Below are positions 7,629 to 16,470 of a DNA stretch of 64,000 nt, in pieces. The notes beneath the pieces were generated by a model. The model was given only the letters and a program-made list of their open reading frames with translations, did no database searches and was not told the origin of the DNA. Position 1 is the stretch's first letter. Every line of letters starts with the position of its first letter. The stretch comes from Clostridia bacterium. GTDB taxonomy: Bacteria; Bacillota; Clostridia; Oscillospirales; Butyricicoccaceae. The stretch spans positions 1 through 64,000 of the forward strand of contig JAQXOO010000023.1 in assembly GCA_029099685.1 (NCBI GenBank). Reading direction: 5' to 3'. The position numbers were made by a program, and so were the translations under genes.

Positions 7629-8396
7629 ATGTCTTTATTGGAAGTGCGCAATGTAAAGAAAGTATATACCACCCGTTTTGGAAGCAACCAGGTGCAGGCG
7701 CTGCGCAGCATCAGCTTTACAGTGGAGCAGGGCGAGTATGTGGCCATCATGGGCGAATCCGGCTCGGGCAAGACCACGCTGCTGAACATTCTGGCGGCGC
7801 TGGACAAACCCACCAGCGGGGAAGTGCTGCTCAACGGAAGAAATATCGGAGAGATTCGGGAAAAGGAGCTGTCCGCCTTCCGTCGGGACAACCTGGGGTT
7901 CGTGTTCCAGGATTTCAATCTGCTGGACAACTTCTCCGTCAAGGACAATATTTTTCTGCCTCTGGTGCTGGCGGGAAAGAAATATGATGAAATGACCGAG
8001 GCTTTGCGGCCCCTGATCCAGCGGCTGGAGATCGGGGACATTCTGAACAAATTCCCCTACGAGGTGTCCGGCGGACAAAAGCAGCGCGCCGCCGTGGCCA
8101 GGGCGCTGATCACCAAGCCCCAGCTGGTTCTGGCCGACGAGCCCACCGGCTCTCTGGATTCCCGTGCCACCGACCATCTGCTGCGGCTGTTCAACGACAT
8201 CAACGAAGACGGCCAGACCATCCTGATGGTCACCCATTCGGTAAAAGCCGCCAGCCATGCCAAGCGGGTCCTGTTCATCCGGGACGGCGAGGTGTTCCAT
8301 CAGATGTACCGGGGCAGTCTCAGCGAGGAAAGCATGTTCGCCAAAATATCCGACACCCTGACTGCCCTGCAGACGGGAGGCGAACGGCATGAATAA
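7629..8396 (+). CDS. BceA-type ABC transporter ATPase
   Basis: ATP-binding subunit of 255 residues for the adjacent FtsX-like permease. Walker A is GESGSGKTT, the Q-loop is FVFQDFNLLDNFSVKDNI, the signature is VSGGQKQR, and Walker B is LVLADEPTGSLDS. The FNLLDNFSVKDNI segment is typical of BceA/VraF-like ATPases of the MacB-type VII ABC class. GGGAGGAAACGC precedes the ATG. It overlaps the permease start by eight bases, so the two subunits are made together. By family knowledge the complex frees cell-wall targets from peptide antibiotics and signals to the kinase. Confidence 0.94.
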   Translation: MSLLEVRNVKKVYTTRFGSNQVQALRSISFTVEQGEYVAIMGESGSGKTTLLNILAALDKPTSGEVLLNGRNIGEIREKELSAFRRDNLGFVFQDFNLLDNFSVKDNIFLPLVLAGKKYDEMTEALRPLIQRLEIGDILNKFPYEVSGGQKQRAAVARALITKPQLVLADEPTGSLDSRATDHLLRLFNDINEDGQTILMVTHSVKAASHAKRVLFIRDGEVFHQMYRGSLSEESMFAKISDTLTALQTGGERHE

Positions 8397-10395
8397 GGCC
8401 TTTTACGCCAAGCTTGCCTGGCAGAACATTAAAAAGAACCGCCAGTTTTACGCGCCGTATCTGCTGGCAAACGTGAGCACCGCCGCCATGTTTTACATCG
8501 TGGCGTTCATGGCCTCCAACAGCGGCCTGGCCGAAATGCGGGGTGCCAGCGTGGTCAGTTCCTTTTTGAACTTCGGCAAAATCATTGTGGGACTGTTTGC
8601 GGTCATCCTGCTTTTTTATACCAACAGCTTTCTCATGAAGCGGCGGAGAAAGGAACTGGGACTTTACAACATCCTGGGCATGGAAAAACGCCACATCGCC
8701 CGGATGCTGCTGTGGGAAAACCTGTACGCCTTCTGCGCCACCGCGGTTGGCGGCATCCTGATGGGTACGGTTTTCAGCAAGCTGGTGTTCATGTTCTTGC
8801 TGCGGCTCATCAACTGCCCCGTGCCCCTGAAGTTTGAATTTTCTCCTTCTGCCGCAGGCGCGACGCTGGTCCTGTTCGGCAGCATCTTTATCCTGATCCT
8901 GCTGAACAATCTCCGTTCCGTGCACCTGACAAAGCCCATCGAGCTGCTGCACAGCGTAAACGTGGGGGAGCGGGAGCCCCGCACCAAGCTGCTGATGGCG
9001 CTTGTGGGCGCTGTGTGCATGGGCGCTGGCTACTATCTGGCCATCACCACAGAAGACCCCATGAGCGCGGTTGCGCTGTTTTTCCTGGCGGTGGTTCTGG
9101 TCATCATCGGGACCTACTGTCTGTTTACCGCCGGCAGCATCGTGCTGCTGAAGCTTTTGCGAAAAAACAAATCCTATTATTACCAAACGAAGCATTTCAC
9201 CCTGGTCTCCGGTATGCTGTTCCGCATGAAGCAAAATGCCGTCGGTCTGGGAAACATCTGTATCCTGTCCACCATGGTCCTGGTGACGCTTTCCTCCACC
9301 ATTGCCTTGTACGTGGGCACCGAGGACACGCTGCGGAATCAATACCCTTATATGTTGGCTGTCTATTCGGAAGAAGACGGCTACCGCGTTGTGGACGAGC
9401 AGGCGCTGACCCGCCAGCTTCTGGATGCAGCGGCCGGAGCCGGCTGCAAGGTCACAAACTTCCAAACGGCGCGCTATCTGGAGGTGTCCGCCGAGGTTTC
9501 CGGGCCTTATGCAGAGGGAACCTCTATTTACAGGTTCATCTGTGCGGACCAGCAGCAGCACGAGGCGCTCACCGGAGAAACACTGGGACTGCGGCAGGGT
9601 CAGGCCGCGATCTGGTTTGGAAGCATTGCAAAGCCGCAGGTGGAAGACCATCTGTCCTTTTTGGGGCAGCAATTTGACCTGGCGGTGCGGCTGAACAGCG
9701 CGCCTGACCTGGGGACCCTGAAGCATCCCTACTCTGTGCAGTCCTACCTTGTGGTGCCGGACCGTGCGGCGCTGGAAGCTCTGATGGCCGCCCTGCCGGT
9801 GCCGGAAGGCGGCGTGCCCGCCTGGGAGACTGTCCGCATCGGCTTTGATCTGGAGGGCAGCGATGAGCAGCTGGAAGCCTGCCGGAACGCCTTTTACGAC
9901 ATCGTACACCAGCCCCGCACGGTGTATGATGACCAGGGAAATATTGAAGGATATGTGTACAACGATTATTTGGACTGCCGCTGGGACGCCGCCGAGGACT
10001 TCTATGCCAGCAACGGCGGCTTCCTGTTCCTGGGCATCTTCCTGGGGGCGCTGTTTGCCATGGCGGCGGCGCTCATCATGTACTACAAGCAGATCTCCGA
10101 GGGCTATGACGACAAGCAGCGCTATGAGATCATGCGGAACGTGGGCATGAGTGACCGGGAGGTCAAAAGCGCCATCAACAGTCAGAGCCTGGTGGTGTTT
10201 TTCCTGCCGCTGACCGTGGCCGGTCTCCATCTGGCAGGGGCGTTTCCCATGGTGACCCGCATTCTGTGCCTGTTCAATCTGACCAACACCGCCCTGTTCG
10301 CCTGGTGTACGGCAGGCACCCTGCTGGCCTTCGCCCTGCTTTACGGCGTTGTATACCAGTTCACCTCCCGTGTCTACTACAGGATCGTAAAATAA
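8389..10395 (+). CDS. BceB-type ABC transporter permease with large extracellular domain
   Basis: Permease of 668 residues. The layout is that of BceB: one N-terminal helix (about 20-40), a group of helices (about 55-75, 105-135, 150-170, 205-245, 285-310), then an extracellular domain of around 200 residues (about 315-535), and three C-terminal helices with an FtsX-like core (FLGIFLGALFAMAAALIMYYKQISEGYDD and RNVGMSDREV). The extracellular domain is the part thought to contact the antibiotic-lipid complex. The N-terminus MNKAFYAKLAWQNIKKNRQ is typical. The gene ends at a strong bidirectional terminator, which closes the four-gene resistance module. Confidence 0.92.
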   Translation: MNKAFYAKLAWQNIKKNRQFYAPYLLANVSTAAMFYIVAFMASNSGLAEMRGASVVSSFLNFGKIIVGLFAVILLFYTNSFLMKRRRKELGLYNILGMEKRHIARMLLWENLYAFCATAVGGILMGTVFSKLVFMFLLRLINCPVPLKFEFSPSAAGATLVLFGSIFILILLNNLRSVHLTKPIELLHSVNVGEREPRTKLLMALVGAVCMGAGYYLAITTEDPMSAVALFFLAVVLVIIGTYCLFTAGSIVLLKLLRKNKSYYYQTKHFTLVSGMLFRMKQNAVGLGNICILSTMVLVTLSSTIALYVGTEDTLRNQYPYMLAVYSEEDGYRVVDEQALTRQLLDAAAGAGCKVTNFQTARYLEVSAEVSGPYAEGTSIYRFICADQQQHEALTGETLGLRQGQAAIWFGSIAKPQVEDHLSFLGQQFDLAVRLNSAPDLGTLKHPYSVQSYLVVPDRAALEALMAALPVPEGGVPAWETVRIGFDLEGSDEQLEACRNAFYDIVHQPRTVYDDQGNIEGYVYNDYLDCRWDAAEDFYASNGGFLFLGIFLGALFAMAAALIMYYKQISEGYDDKQRYEIMRNVGMSDREVKSAINSQSLVVFFLPLTVAGLHLAGAFPMVTRILCLFNLTNTALFAWCTAGTLLAFALLYGVVYQFTSRVYYRIVK

Positions 10396-10398
10396 CAG

Positions 10399-10424
10399 AA
10401 ATCCCACCCTTTCGGGTGGGATTT
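10399..10424. terminator. Bidirectional terminator between the Bce operon and the ROK gene
   Basis: AAATCCCACCC / GGGTGGGATTT stem with TTTC loop. T-rich sequence follows on the plus strand and TTTCTGTT on the minus strand, so both convergent units can use it. Confidence 0.9.
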
Positions 10425-10431
10425 TTGTTTT

Positions 10432-11316
10432 CTACAGCAGGTTTTGCGCCAAAAGGGCCGCGCCGGTCATACCGGCCCGGTTGCCCAGCCGGGCCTGGAC
10501 CAGCCGGACACAATCAAAGCCCGGCATCAGCTGAGTCCGGGTGCAGGCGTCGATTTTTTCAAACAGCGCGTCATTTTGCAGAATGCCTCCGCCCAGGACG
10601 ATCAGTCCCGGATTGAAAATATGGATCAGGGAACTGAGGCCATAGCTGACGTTTCGCACCCATTGGTCAATGACGGGCGACAGCGCCGGATCTTCCATGT
10701 GCTCACACACCTGGCGCCCGTCCTGAAGTTCCGGGTAAACCCCTTGGGCGGCGTGGACCAGCGCAGCAGCAGAAGCCAGATTTTCATAAAAAGCGGCACA
10801 GAGTCCGCCGCCCTGCGCATTCTGTGAAAACAGCTGCATGGCGCCGAACTCTCCGGCGGACCAGTTGGCGCCGTGGTACAGGCTGCCGTTTTGGATGATG
10901 GCGCCGCCGACACCGGTACCGTATGTGACGCTTAGAAAGTCACTACAGCCCTGTCCCGCGCCAAGGCAGGCTTCCGCCCAGGCGGCACAGTTCACATCAT
11001 TCTCCACCACCACCGGAACGCCCAGCGCCCGTTCCAAAAGGGCCCGTACCGGCGTGCCGGTATAGTCTGTGACAGGCCCATTGTCGAACAGGATAACACC
11101 GCTTCTGTCCACCTGTCCACGGGTGCTGATGCCAACGGCGTCCACGGGTCCCATTTTGCGGATGATCTCTGCCGCCGCGTCCATCAGGTCTCCGGCGGAG
11201 GATACCGGCGTGGGAGTTTCCCGCACCGAATCCAATCTTTCGTTTTGCCACACAGCCGATTTGACGGCTGTTCCGCCGATATCCAGGGCGGCGATCCGTC
11301 TTTCAGCCGTCCACAT
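10432..11316 (-). CDS. ROK family sugar kinase-like protein lacking the zinc motif
   Basis: A 294-residue ROK protein. Seen: AALDIGGTAVKSAVW (ATP phosphate loop), VENDVNCAAWAE (catalytic Asp in the END motif), TYGTGVGGAII, and GPVD/LGGGIL in the C-terminal lobe. The zinc site of most ROK proteins is missing. The ExGH histidine is replaced in GEFGAMQ, and no CxCGxxGC cluster follows. It has no N-terminal helix-turn-helix, so it is a kinase rather than a repressor. It starts inside the last codons of nagB (14-base overlap), which suggests an amino-sugar substrate such as glucosamine or N-acetylglucosamine. That substrate is inferred from context. Confidence 0.85.
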   Translation of the reverse strand: MWTAERRIAALDIGGTAVKSAVWQNERLDSVRETPTPVSSAGDLMDAAAEIIRKMGPVDAVGISTRGQVDRSGVILFDNGPVTDYTGTPVRALLERALGVPVVVENDVNCAAWAEACLGAGQGCSDFLSVTYGTGVGGAIIQNGSLYHGANWSAGEFGAMQLFSQNAQGGGLCAAFYENLASAAALVHAAQGVYPELQDGRQVCEHMEDPALSPVIDQWVRNVSYGLSSLIHIFNPGLIVLGGGILQNDALFEKIDACTRTQLMPGFDCVRLVQARLGNRAGMTGAALLAQNLL

Positions 11317-12016
11317 GGCATATGACAGTCAGATCGGGGTGGAGCTGCAGGATGGAAGCGGGCATCTGCGGACAGATGGGGCCGTAAAGGGCCTTTTCCA
11401 GCGCGTCCTTTTTGACAGGGCCTTCCGCCAGCAGCAGCACCTTTTTGGCCTGCATGATGGAGCCGACGCCCATGGTAATGGCCTGGGTGGGGACCTGATC
11501 TATCGATGTAAAGAAACGCTTGTTGGCTTCGATGGTACTTTTTTTCAGCGAGACCACGTGAGTCTCTTTAATAAAAGCGTCTCCCGGCTCGTTGAAGGCA
11601 ATATGGCCGTTGTTGCCGATGCCCAGAAGCTGCAGGTCGATGCCTCCGTGTTCCGCGATCGCCTGGTCATAGGCCCTGGCGAAGGCACGGGGATCCTCCG
11701 CGCATCCCTCCGGCACGTGGCAGCGCCGGGGGCAGATGTTGATATGGCGGAATAACTGCTCCTGCATGAACGCATGGTAGCTCTGGGGATGCTCCGGTGA
11801 GATGCCCAGATATTCATCCAGATTGAATGCGGTGACCCGGGAAAAGTCCAGGTCGCCCCTGCGGAAGCGCTCGATCAGCTGGCGGTATGTGCCGATGGGC
11901 GTGGAACCGGTGGCGAGGCCCAGCACGCAGCCGGGCTTGAGGATGACCTGGGCGGAGATGATGTCTGCGGCCTTGCGGCTGAGTTCCTCGTAGCTGGAAA
12001 CACGAATAAGTTGCAT
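11303..12016 (-). CDS. nagB: Glucosamine-6-phosphate deaminase
   Basis: Converts glucosamine-6-phosphate to fructose-6-phosphate and ammonia. It has 237 residues, at the short end of the family, as in other Firmicutes. Seen: GLATGSTPIGTYRQL (phosphate binding), FNLDEYLGI with the catalytic aspartate, GIGNNGHIAFNEPG with the ring-opening histidine, and the C-terminal ITMGVGSIMQAKKVLLLA. GAGGATC precedes the ATG. It forms an operon with the ROK gene downstream. No nagA deacetylase is present next to it, but a PIG-L type deacetylase gene diverges from its promoter region. Confidence 0.95.
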   Translation of the reverse strand: MQLIRVSSYEELSRKAADIISAQVILKPGCVLGLATGSTPIGTYRQLIERFRRGDLDFSRVTAFNLDEYLGISPEHPQSYHAFMQEQLFRHINICPRRCHVPEGCAEDPRAFARAYDQAIAEHGGIDLQLLGIGNNGHIAFNEPGDAFIKETHVVSLKKSTIEANKRFFTSIDQVPTQAITMGVGSIMQAKKVLLLAEGPVKKDALEKALYGPICPQMPASILQLHPDLTVICHVDG

Positions 12017-12123
12017 AATGATCCTCGCTTATCACGTAATTGCCGGGACATGGCAGTTTTATTTATTCTAACACAGTTTTCCCGGGATTTCTACAACAAA
12101 TTCCCCCAGCCCCGCTATCCTGG

Positions 12124-12152
12124 TTGCCTTTTGAAAGGGAGTTTGCTATAAT
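12124..12152 (+). promoter_or_regulatory. Sigma-A promoter of the PIG-L deacetylase gene
   Basis: TTGCCT and TATAAT with a 17-base spacer and a TTTG extension before the -10 (TTTGCTATAAT). AAGGAG follows 10 bases before the ATG at 12191. Confidence 0.75.
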
Positions 12153-12190
12153 TGCCTTGGTTCGAATAAACGATAAAGGAGCATCCTGTT

Positions 12191-13006
12191 ATGAGCGAAC
12201 GAAAACTGCGTGTTTTGAGCATTGGCGCCCATCCCGATGACGCCGACACCAGCGCCGGCGGCCTGCTGGCAAAGCTGCGGGACAAAGGCTGGGAGATTCG
12301 TCTGCTGTCTGTCACCGACGGCAGCGCCGGCACCTATCGGAAAGAGCTGGGGGGCCAGCCGCTGAACCTCATCCGCCAGGCGGAAGCCGCAGCCAGCGGC
12401 CGGCTGCTGGGCGGACGGTATGACGTGCTGGACCATCCCGACGGCAGGCTGGAAGTGACGCTGGATATCCGTGAGGAGCTGATCCGCTACATCCGCCGTT
12501 TCTCACCGGATCTGATCCTCACCAACCGGCCCAATGACTACCATGCGGACCACCGAAACACCGCGCAGCTGGTGCAGGACGCCTCCTTTTTGCTGACGGT
12601 GCCCTGTATTTGCGCGGACACGCCCTATATGGAGCATATGCCGGTGGTATTGTACTGGCACGATTCCTTTAAAAAGCCGTATCCCTGCCAACCGGACATC
12701 ATCGTTCCCATCGATGATACGCTGGAGGAGCTGGTGCAGATGGCCTGCTGCCACGAGAGCCAGTATTTTGACTGGATGTACTGGCCCGACCACACCGAAC
12801 GCATCGACTGGCCAAAGGAACAGAAGGTTGCGCATTTGCGGGATCGGTTTGACCGGCTGTTTGCCGGCCACCGGCGGCAATATGATGCCCAGGTCCGCGC
12901 CAAGTTCGGCGCCGAGGCCGACAGTATCGGCCACGTAGAGGTCTACGAGATCAGCGAATACGGTGAAGAGCCCTCCCAGGCTTTCATGGATATGCTGGAG
13001 CGCTGA
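12191..13006 (+). CDS. PIG-L/LmbE family N-acetyl sugar deacetylase
   Basis: Zinc-dependent deacetylase of 271 residues. Seen: AHPDDADTSAGG near the N-terminus (metal-binding HPDD), TDGSAGTY, and NDYHADHRNTAQLV with the second metal-binding HxxH-type motif. The family removes acetyl groups from N-acetylglucosaminyl compounds such as GlcNAc-PI, MshB and BshB substrates, or free GlcNAc in some prokaryotes. Divergent placement beside nagB and a ROK kinase suggests a role in GlcNAc breakdown, but a bacillithiol-like or antibiotic substrate cannot be excluded. It is followed after 26 bases by the GTPase-nuclease fusion gene. Confidence 0.88.
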   Translation: MSERKLRVLSIGAHPDDADTSAGGLLAKLRDKGWEIRLLSVTDGSAGTYRKELGGQPLNLIRQAEAAASGRLLGGRYDVLDHPDGRLEVTLDIREELIRYIRRFSPDLILTNRPNDYHADHRNTAQLVQDASFLLTVPCICADTPYMEHMPVVLYWHDSFKKPYPCQPDIIVPIDDTLEELVQMACCHESQYFDWMYWPDHTERIDWPKEQKVAHLRDRFDRLFAGHRRQYDAQVRAKFGAEADSIGHVEVYEISEYGEEPSQAFMDMLER

Positions 13007-13032
13007 ACGGCAGAAAACATTGGATGGTGTGT

Positions 13033-15663
13033 ATGAAAAAACTTGTGATCGGGATCCTGGCCCACGTGGACGCCGGCAAAACCACGCTGTCAGAGGGGAT
13101 GCTCTATCTCAGCGGCGGTATCAGCCGGCTTGGCCGGGTGGATCATAAGGACGCCTTTCTGGACAACAACAGTCTGGAGCGCGAGCGGGGCATCACCATC
13201 TTTTCCAAGCAGGCCATCCTGACCATGTCGGAGCTGGAGATCACGCTGATGGATACGCCGGGTCATGTGGACTTTTCAGCGGAGATGGAGCGGACGCTGC
13301 AGGTCCTGGATTATGCCGTTCTGGTCATCAGCGGCAGCGACGGCGTCCAAAGCCACACGGAAACACTGTGGCGGCTGCTGCGGCGGTACCGGATCCCCAC
13401 ATTTCTGTTTATCAATAAAATGGACCTGGCCGGTGCGGACAGGTCCGCTCTGATGCGGGAGCTGCAGCAGCGGCTGAGTGACAAATGCATCGACCTGGGT
13501 CAGCCCGACGCCCAGAGAAACGAAGCGATCTCCCTGTGTGACGAGCGTTTGCTGGACTTCTATCTGGAAGAGGGGGTCCTATCTGACGAGGCCGTGGCCG
13601 ATGCCGTTGCCCGCCGCAGGCTTTTTCCCTGCCGTTTCGGCTCGGCACTCAAACTGGAGGGTGTTGCGGAGCTGCTGCAGGACCTGAACCGTCTGACCCG
13701 CGTGCCGTGCTACCCGGATGCCTTCGGCGCCCGGGTCTATAAGATCGCACGGGACAGCCAGGGCACACGGCTGACCTATCTGAAGGTCACCGGCGGTACG
13801 CTCCGTGTGAAAACCTTGCTTTCCGGCGGCGGAAACACAGGGGAGTGGGCGGAAAAGGCCGACCAGCTGCGCATCTATTCCGGTGCCAAATACAAGCTGG
13901 CGGAGCAGGTGGACGCAGGCTGTGTCTGCGCCGTCACCGGCCTTGAGCACACATTTCCCGGACAGGGACTGGGGGCCGAGGCCATGGCGCAGCCCCCGGT
14001 GCTGGAGCCGGTGCTGACCTATCAGATGCTGCTGCCCCGGGACTGCAATCTTCCGGAGACGCTGCGCAGGCTGCGCCAGCTGGAGGAGGAAGATCCCCAG
14101 CTGCACATTGTGTGGAACGAGCGTCTGCGGGAGCTCCACGTGCAGCTCATGGGCGAGGTGCAGCTGGAGGTCCTGCAGCGGCAGATCCGGGACCGGTTCA
14201 AGCTGGAGGTGTCCTTTGGCCCGGGTAATGTGGTGTACAAGGAGACCATCACCGCTCCGGTTGAGGGCGTGGGTCACTTTGAGCCGCTGCGTCACTATGC
14301 GGAAGTACATCTGCTGCTGGAGCCCGGCGAGCGTGGAAGCGGGCTTGTGTTTGATTCCCTGTGCAGCACGGATGACCTGGATCTGAACTGGCAGCGGCTG
14401 ATTTTGACCCATCTGGAGGAAAAGCAGCATCTGGGCGTGCTCACCGGGTCGCCCGTCACGGATTTGAAAATATCCATCCTGAGCGGGAGAGCCAGCGTCA
14501 AGCATACAGAAGGCGGTGACTTCCGCCAGGCCACCTATCGTGCCGTCCGGCAGGGCCTGCGCAAAGCTGAAAGCATCCTGCTGGAGCCCTATTACGATTT
14601 CACTCTGGAAGTGCCCGTGGAGTGCGTGGGCCGGGCCATGACGGATATTCAGCGGATGAACGGCAGCTGCGGCAGTCCGGAGCAGGAAGGCGAGCGCACC
14701 TTCCTGACAGGGCGGGCGCCCGTGGCTGCCATGCGGGGTTATCAGGCGCAGCTTGCTGCGTATACCAGGGGCCGCGGTCGGTTGTCCTGCCGGGCCGGCG
14801 GCTACGCGCCCTGCAGGGAGCAGGAGGCCGTTGTCCGCGCCGTTGCTTACGACCCCGACAGCGATCTGGAAAACACAGCCGATTCTGTCTTTTGCAGCCA
14901 CGGTGCGGGCTTTGTGGTGCCCTGGTATCAGGTCGAGGACCATATGCATCTGGAAAGCGGTTTGGCGCCTGCGCCCCAGGCGGCGGAACCACAGGCTGCC
15001 GCCGCGGCTCCTGCCCCTGTTCTGTCCGCTCCCGCTTACCGGGGCACGGCGGAAGAAGACAAGGAGCTGCAGGCCATCTATGAACGCACCTACGGTGCGG
15101 TGAAACGCCGGGAGTTCATCCCTCGGAAACAGGATGTGACATTTGAAGCTCCGGCCAAAAAGAAAGAGCCTCCGGCCCTGCTGCCGGAATTCCTTTTGGT
15201 GGACGGCTACAACATCATTTTTGCCTGGGACGAGCTGAAGGCGCTGGCGGCTGAAAGTCTGGAGGCCGCCCGTCAATCTCTTGCAGATGTGCTGAGCAAC
15301 TACCAGGGCTACCGCAAGTGCGGCGTCATCCTGGTGTTTGACGCCTATAAGGTAAAGGGCAATCCGGGCTCCGTGGAAAAGTACAAGAATATCCACATCG
15401 TCTATACCAAGGAGGCCGAAACCGCCGACGCCTATATCGAAAAGGCCACCTATGAGATGGGGCGCCGGTACCGCGTCCGTGTCGCCACCTCAGACGGCAT
15501 GGAGCAGCTGATCATTTTGGGGCACGGCGCTCACCGCATCCCCGCCAACGCATTTTTGCAGGAAGTGCGGCAGGCCCACACCGAGATCGGCCAGATCATC
15601 CAAAAATACCGGGTCCGGGCGCAAAAGGGAAGCACCGTGGGAGAAATACTGAATCAAAAATAA
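13033..15663 (+). CDS. TetM/EF-G-like ribosomal GTPase fused to a Rae1/YacP-like NYN nuclease domain
   Basis: An 876-residue two-part protein. Residues 1-640 follow ribosomal protection proteins: G1 LAHVDAGKTTLSE, G2 region ERERGITIFS, G3 DTPGHVDF, G4 NKMD, then EF-G domains II-V with the TetM-like C-terminal stretch MRGYQAQLAAYTRGRG. An Ala/Pro-rich linker (about 650-675) leads to residues 715-876, which match Rae1/YacP: LLVDGYNIIFAWDELK, GVILVFDAYKVKG, YTKEAETADAYIEK and RVATSDGMEQLIILGHGA. Rae1 is a ribosome-associated mRNA endonuclease. The TetM loop YSPVSTPAD is replaced by a different segment (ASVKHTEGGDFR), so tetracycline protection is doubtful. The start is ATG 13033, three codons inside the track ORF. 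Databases probably call it a Tet protein. Confidence 0.88.
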   Translation: MKKLVIGILAHVDAGKTTLSEGMLYLSGGISRLGRVDHKDAFLDNNSLERERGITIFSKQAILTMSELEITLMDTPGHVDFSAEMERTLQVLDYAVLVISGSDGVQSHTETLWRLLRRYRIPTFLFINKMDLAGADRSALMRELQQRLSDKCIDLGQPDAQRNEAISLCDERLLDFYLEEGVLSDEAVADAVARRRLFPCRFGSALKLEGVAELLQDLNRLTRVPCYPDAFGARVYKIARDSQGTRLTYLKVTGGTLRVKTLLSGGGNTGEWAEKADQLRIYSGAKYKLAEQVDAGCVCAVTGLEHTFPGQGLGAEAMAQPPVLEPVLTYQMLLPRDCNLPETLRRLRQLEEEDPQLHIVWNERLRELHVQLMGEVQLEVLQRQIRDRFKLEVSFGPGNVVYKETITAPVEGVGHFEPLRHYAEVHLLLEPGERGSGLVFDSLCSTDDLDLNWQRLILTHLEEKQHLGVLTGSPVTDLKISILSGRASVKHTEGGDFRQATYRAVRQGLRKAESILLEPYYDFTLEVPVECVGRAMTDIQRMNGSCGSPEQEGERTFLTGRAPVAAMRGYQAQLAAYTRGRGRLSCRAGGYAPCREQEAVVRAVAYDPDSDLENTADSVFCSHGAGFVVPWYQVEDHMHLESGLAPAPQAAEPQAAAAAPAPVLSAPAYRGTAEEDKELQAIYERTYGAVKRREFIPRKQDVTFEAPAKKKEPPALLPEFLLVDGYNIIFAWDELKALAAESLEAARQSLADVLSNYQGYRKCGVILVFDAYKVKGNPGSVEKYKNIHIVYTKEAETADAYIEKATYEMGRRYRVRVATSDGMEQLIILGHGAHRIPANAFLQEVRQAHTEIGQIIQKYRVRAQKGSTVGEILNQK

Positions 15664-15703
15664 AAAAGCCATCCGGCAGGCCGCGGCCTTTCGGATGGCT
15701 TTT
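15664..15703. terminator. Bidirectional terminator between convergent genes
   Basis: AAAAGCCATCCG / CGGATGGCTTTT stem. The loop itself contains the palindrome AGGCCGCGGCCT. It serves the fusion gene on the plus strand and lies just after the membrane-protein stop on the minus strand. Confidence 0.85.
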
Positions 15704-15704
15704 C

Positions 15705-16430
15705 TCAGTCACTTTGCAGCTTTTTCCCGGAGCTGCACAAACGGTCTGTGCAGCTGCCGCACCGGAGCGCCAGGTTGGTACATTCCAGGAACCGTTCCGG
15801 GTGGCGGCGAAGGGTGATCTCCCAGACCAGGAACACCGCCGCGGCCATCGCCACCAGGCTTCGGGCGTAAAAGCTGTTTAGAAAGATCAAAGGGCTGAAC
15901 ATCATCAAATGATCCCAGTTGAAGATGCGGCAGGTGGTGCAGCAGCGGTTCTTTAGGATCAGCTGCCGGAACGGGCACCAAAACAGCACGCAGATCAGGC
16001 CGCACACATAGAAAACCACGCTGATCCAAAGCAGCAGGTTGTCGGAAAGGATCTTCAGATGGCGCAGAAGGCCCAAAACAGATGTAAACGCCGTCCACAT
16101 AACAAAAACTGCCGCAGCGCGGAGGTCCATCTCCTTCATAGCGCGCCGCATTTGCGGGACAGACGGTTCAGCAGCCTGGCGAAAGTGACGGCGAAAAAGC
16201 TTCTGAGAACCCAGGGATACCAGCGTTTTGTTCAGGGGGATCAGCTGCATCAGCATATCGCATACCCAAATCAGCCACAAAATATGCAGCAGGGAAGGGC
16301 CCTTCAGAAATTGCCCTCTTTGGACCACCTCAAACTGCCCCGGCCAGGCCGCCAGAAGGACGGTCACCAACACCAGCACCGCACATCGAAACACGAACCG
16401 CCCCATATACATTCTACGCAGCGCGGACAA
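15705..16430 (-). CDS. Cys-rich integral membrane protein of unknown function
   Basis: A 241-residue protein with about five hydrophobic helices, one short soluble linker (EPSVPQMRRAMKEMDLRAA) and two Cys-rich stretches: NRCCTTCRIFNWDHLMMFSP between helices, and CTNLALRCGSCTDRLC at the C-terminus. The CxxC pairs could bind metal or a cluster. I recall similar unnamed proteins in other Clostridia but no assigned role. The track start at 16472 is unlikely because those ATGs overlap the -10 box of the gene's own promoter. The TTG at 16430, six bases after GGAGGGG, is the better start. It converges on the GTPase-nuclease gene. Confidence 0.75.
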   Translation of the reverse strand: MSALRRMYMGRFVFRCAVLVLVTVLLAAWPGQFEVVQRGQFLKGPSLLHILWLIWVCDMLMQLIPLNKTLVSLGSQKLFRRHFRQAAEPSVPQMRRAMKEMDLRAAAVFVMWTAFTSVLGLLRHLKILSDNLLLWISVVFYVCGLICVLFWCPFRQLILKNRCCTTCRIFNWDHLMMFSPLIFLNSFYARSLVAMAAAVFLVWEITLRRHPERFLECTNLALRCGSCTDRLCSSGKKLQSD

Positions 16431-16470
16431 AGGGATCCCCTCCATATCATTGTAAATTGCCATATTCATC

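Noticed and set aside
8320-10407. 695-codon ORF on the minus strand opposite the BceB permease
   Set aside because: It mirrors a clear permease gene, is rich in His, Gln and Gly as usual for antisense frames of GC-rich genes, and has no recognisable motif or ribosome binding site.
13033-15663. Plain tetracycline-resistance call for the TetM-like protein
   Set aside because: The key TetM loop is replaced and a nuclease domain is attached, so resistance cannot be claimed from sequence.
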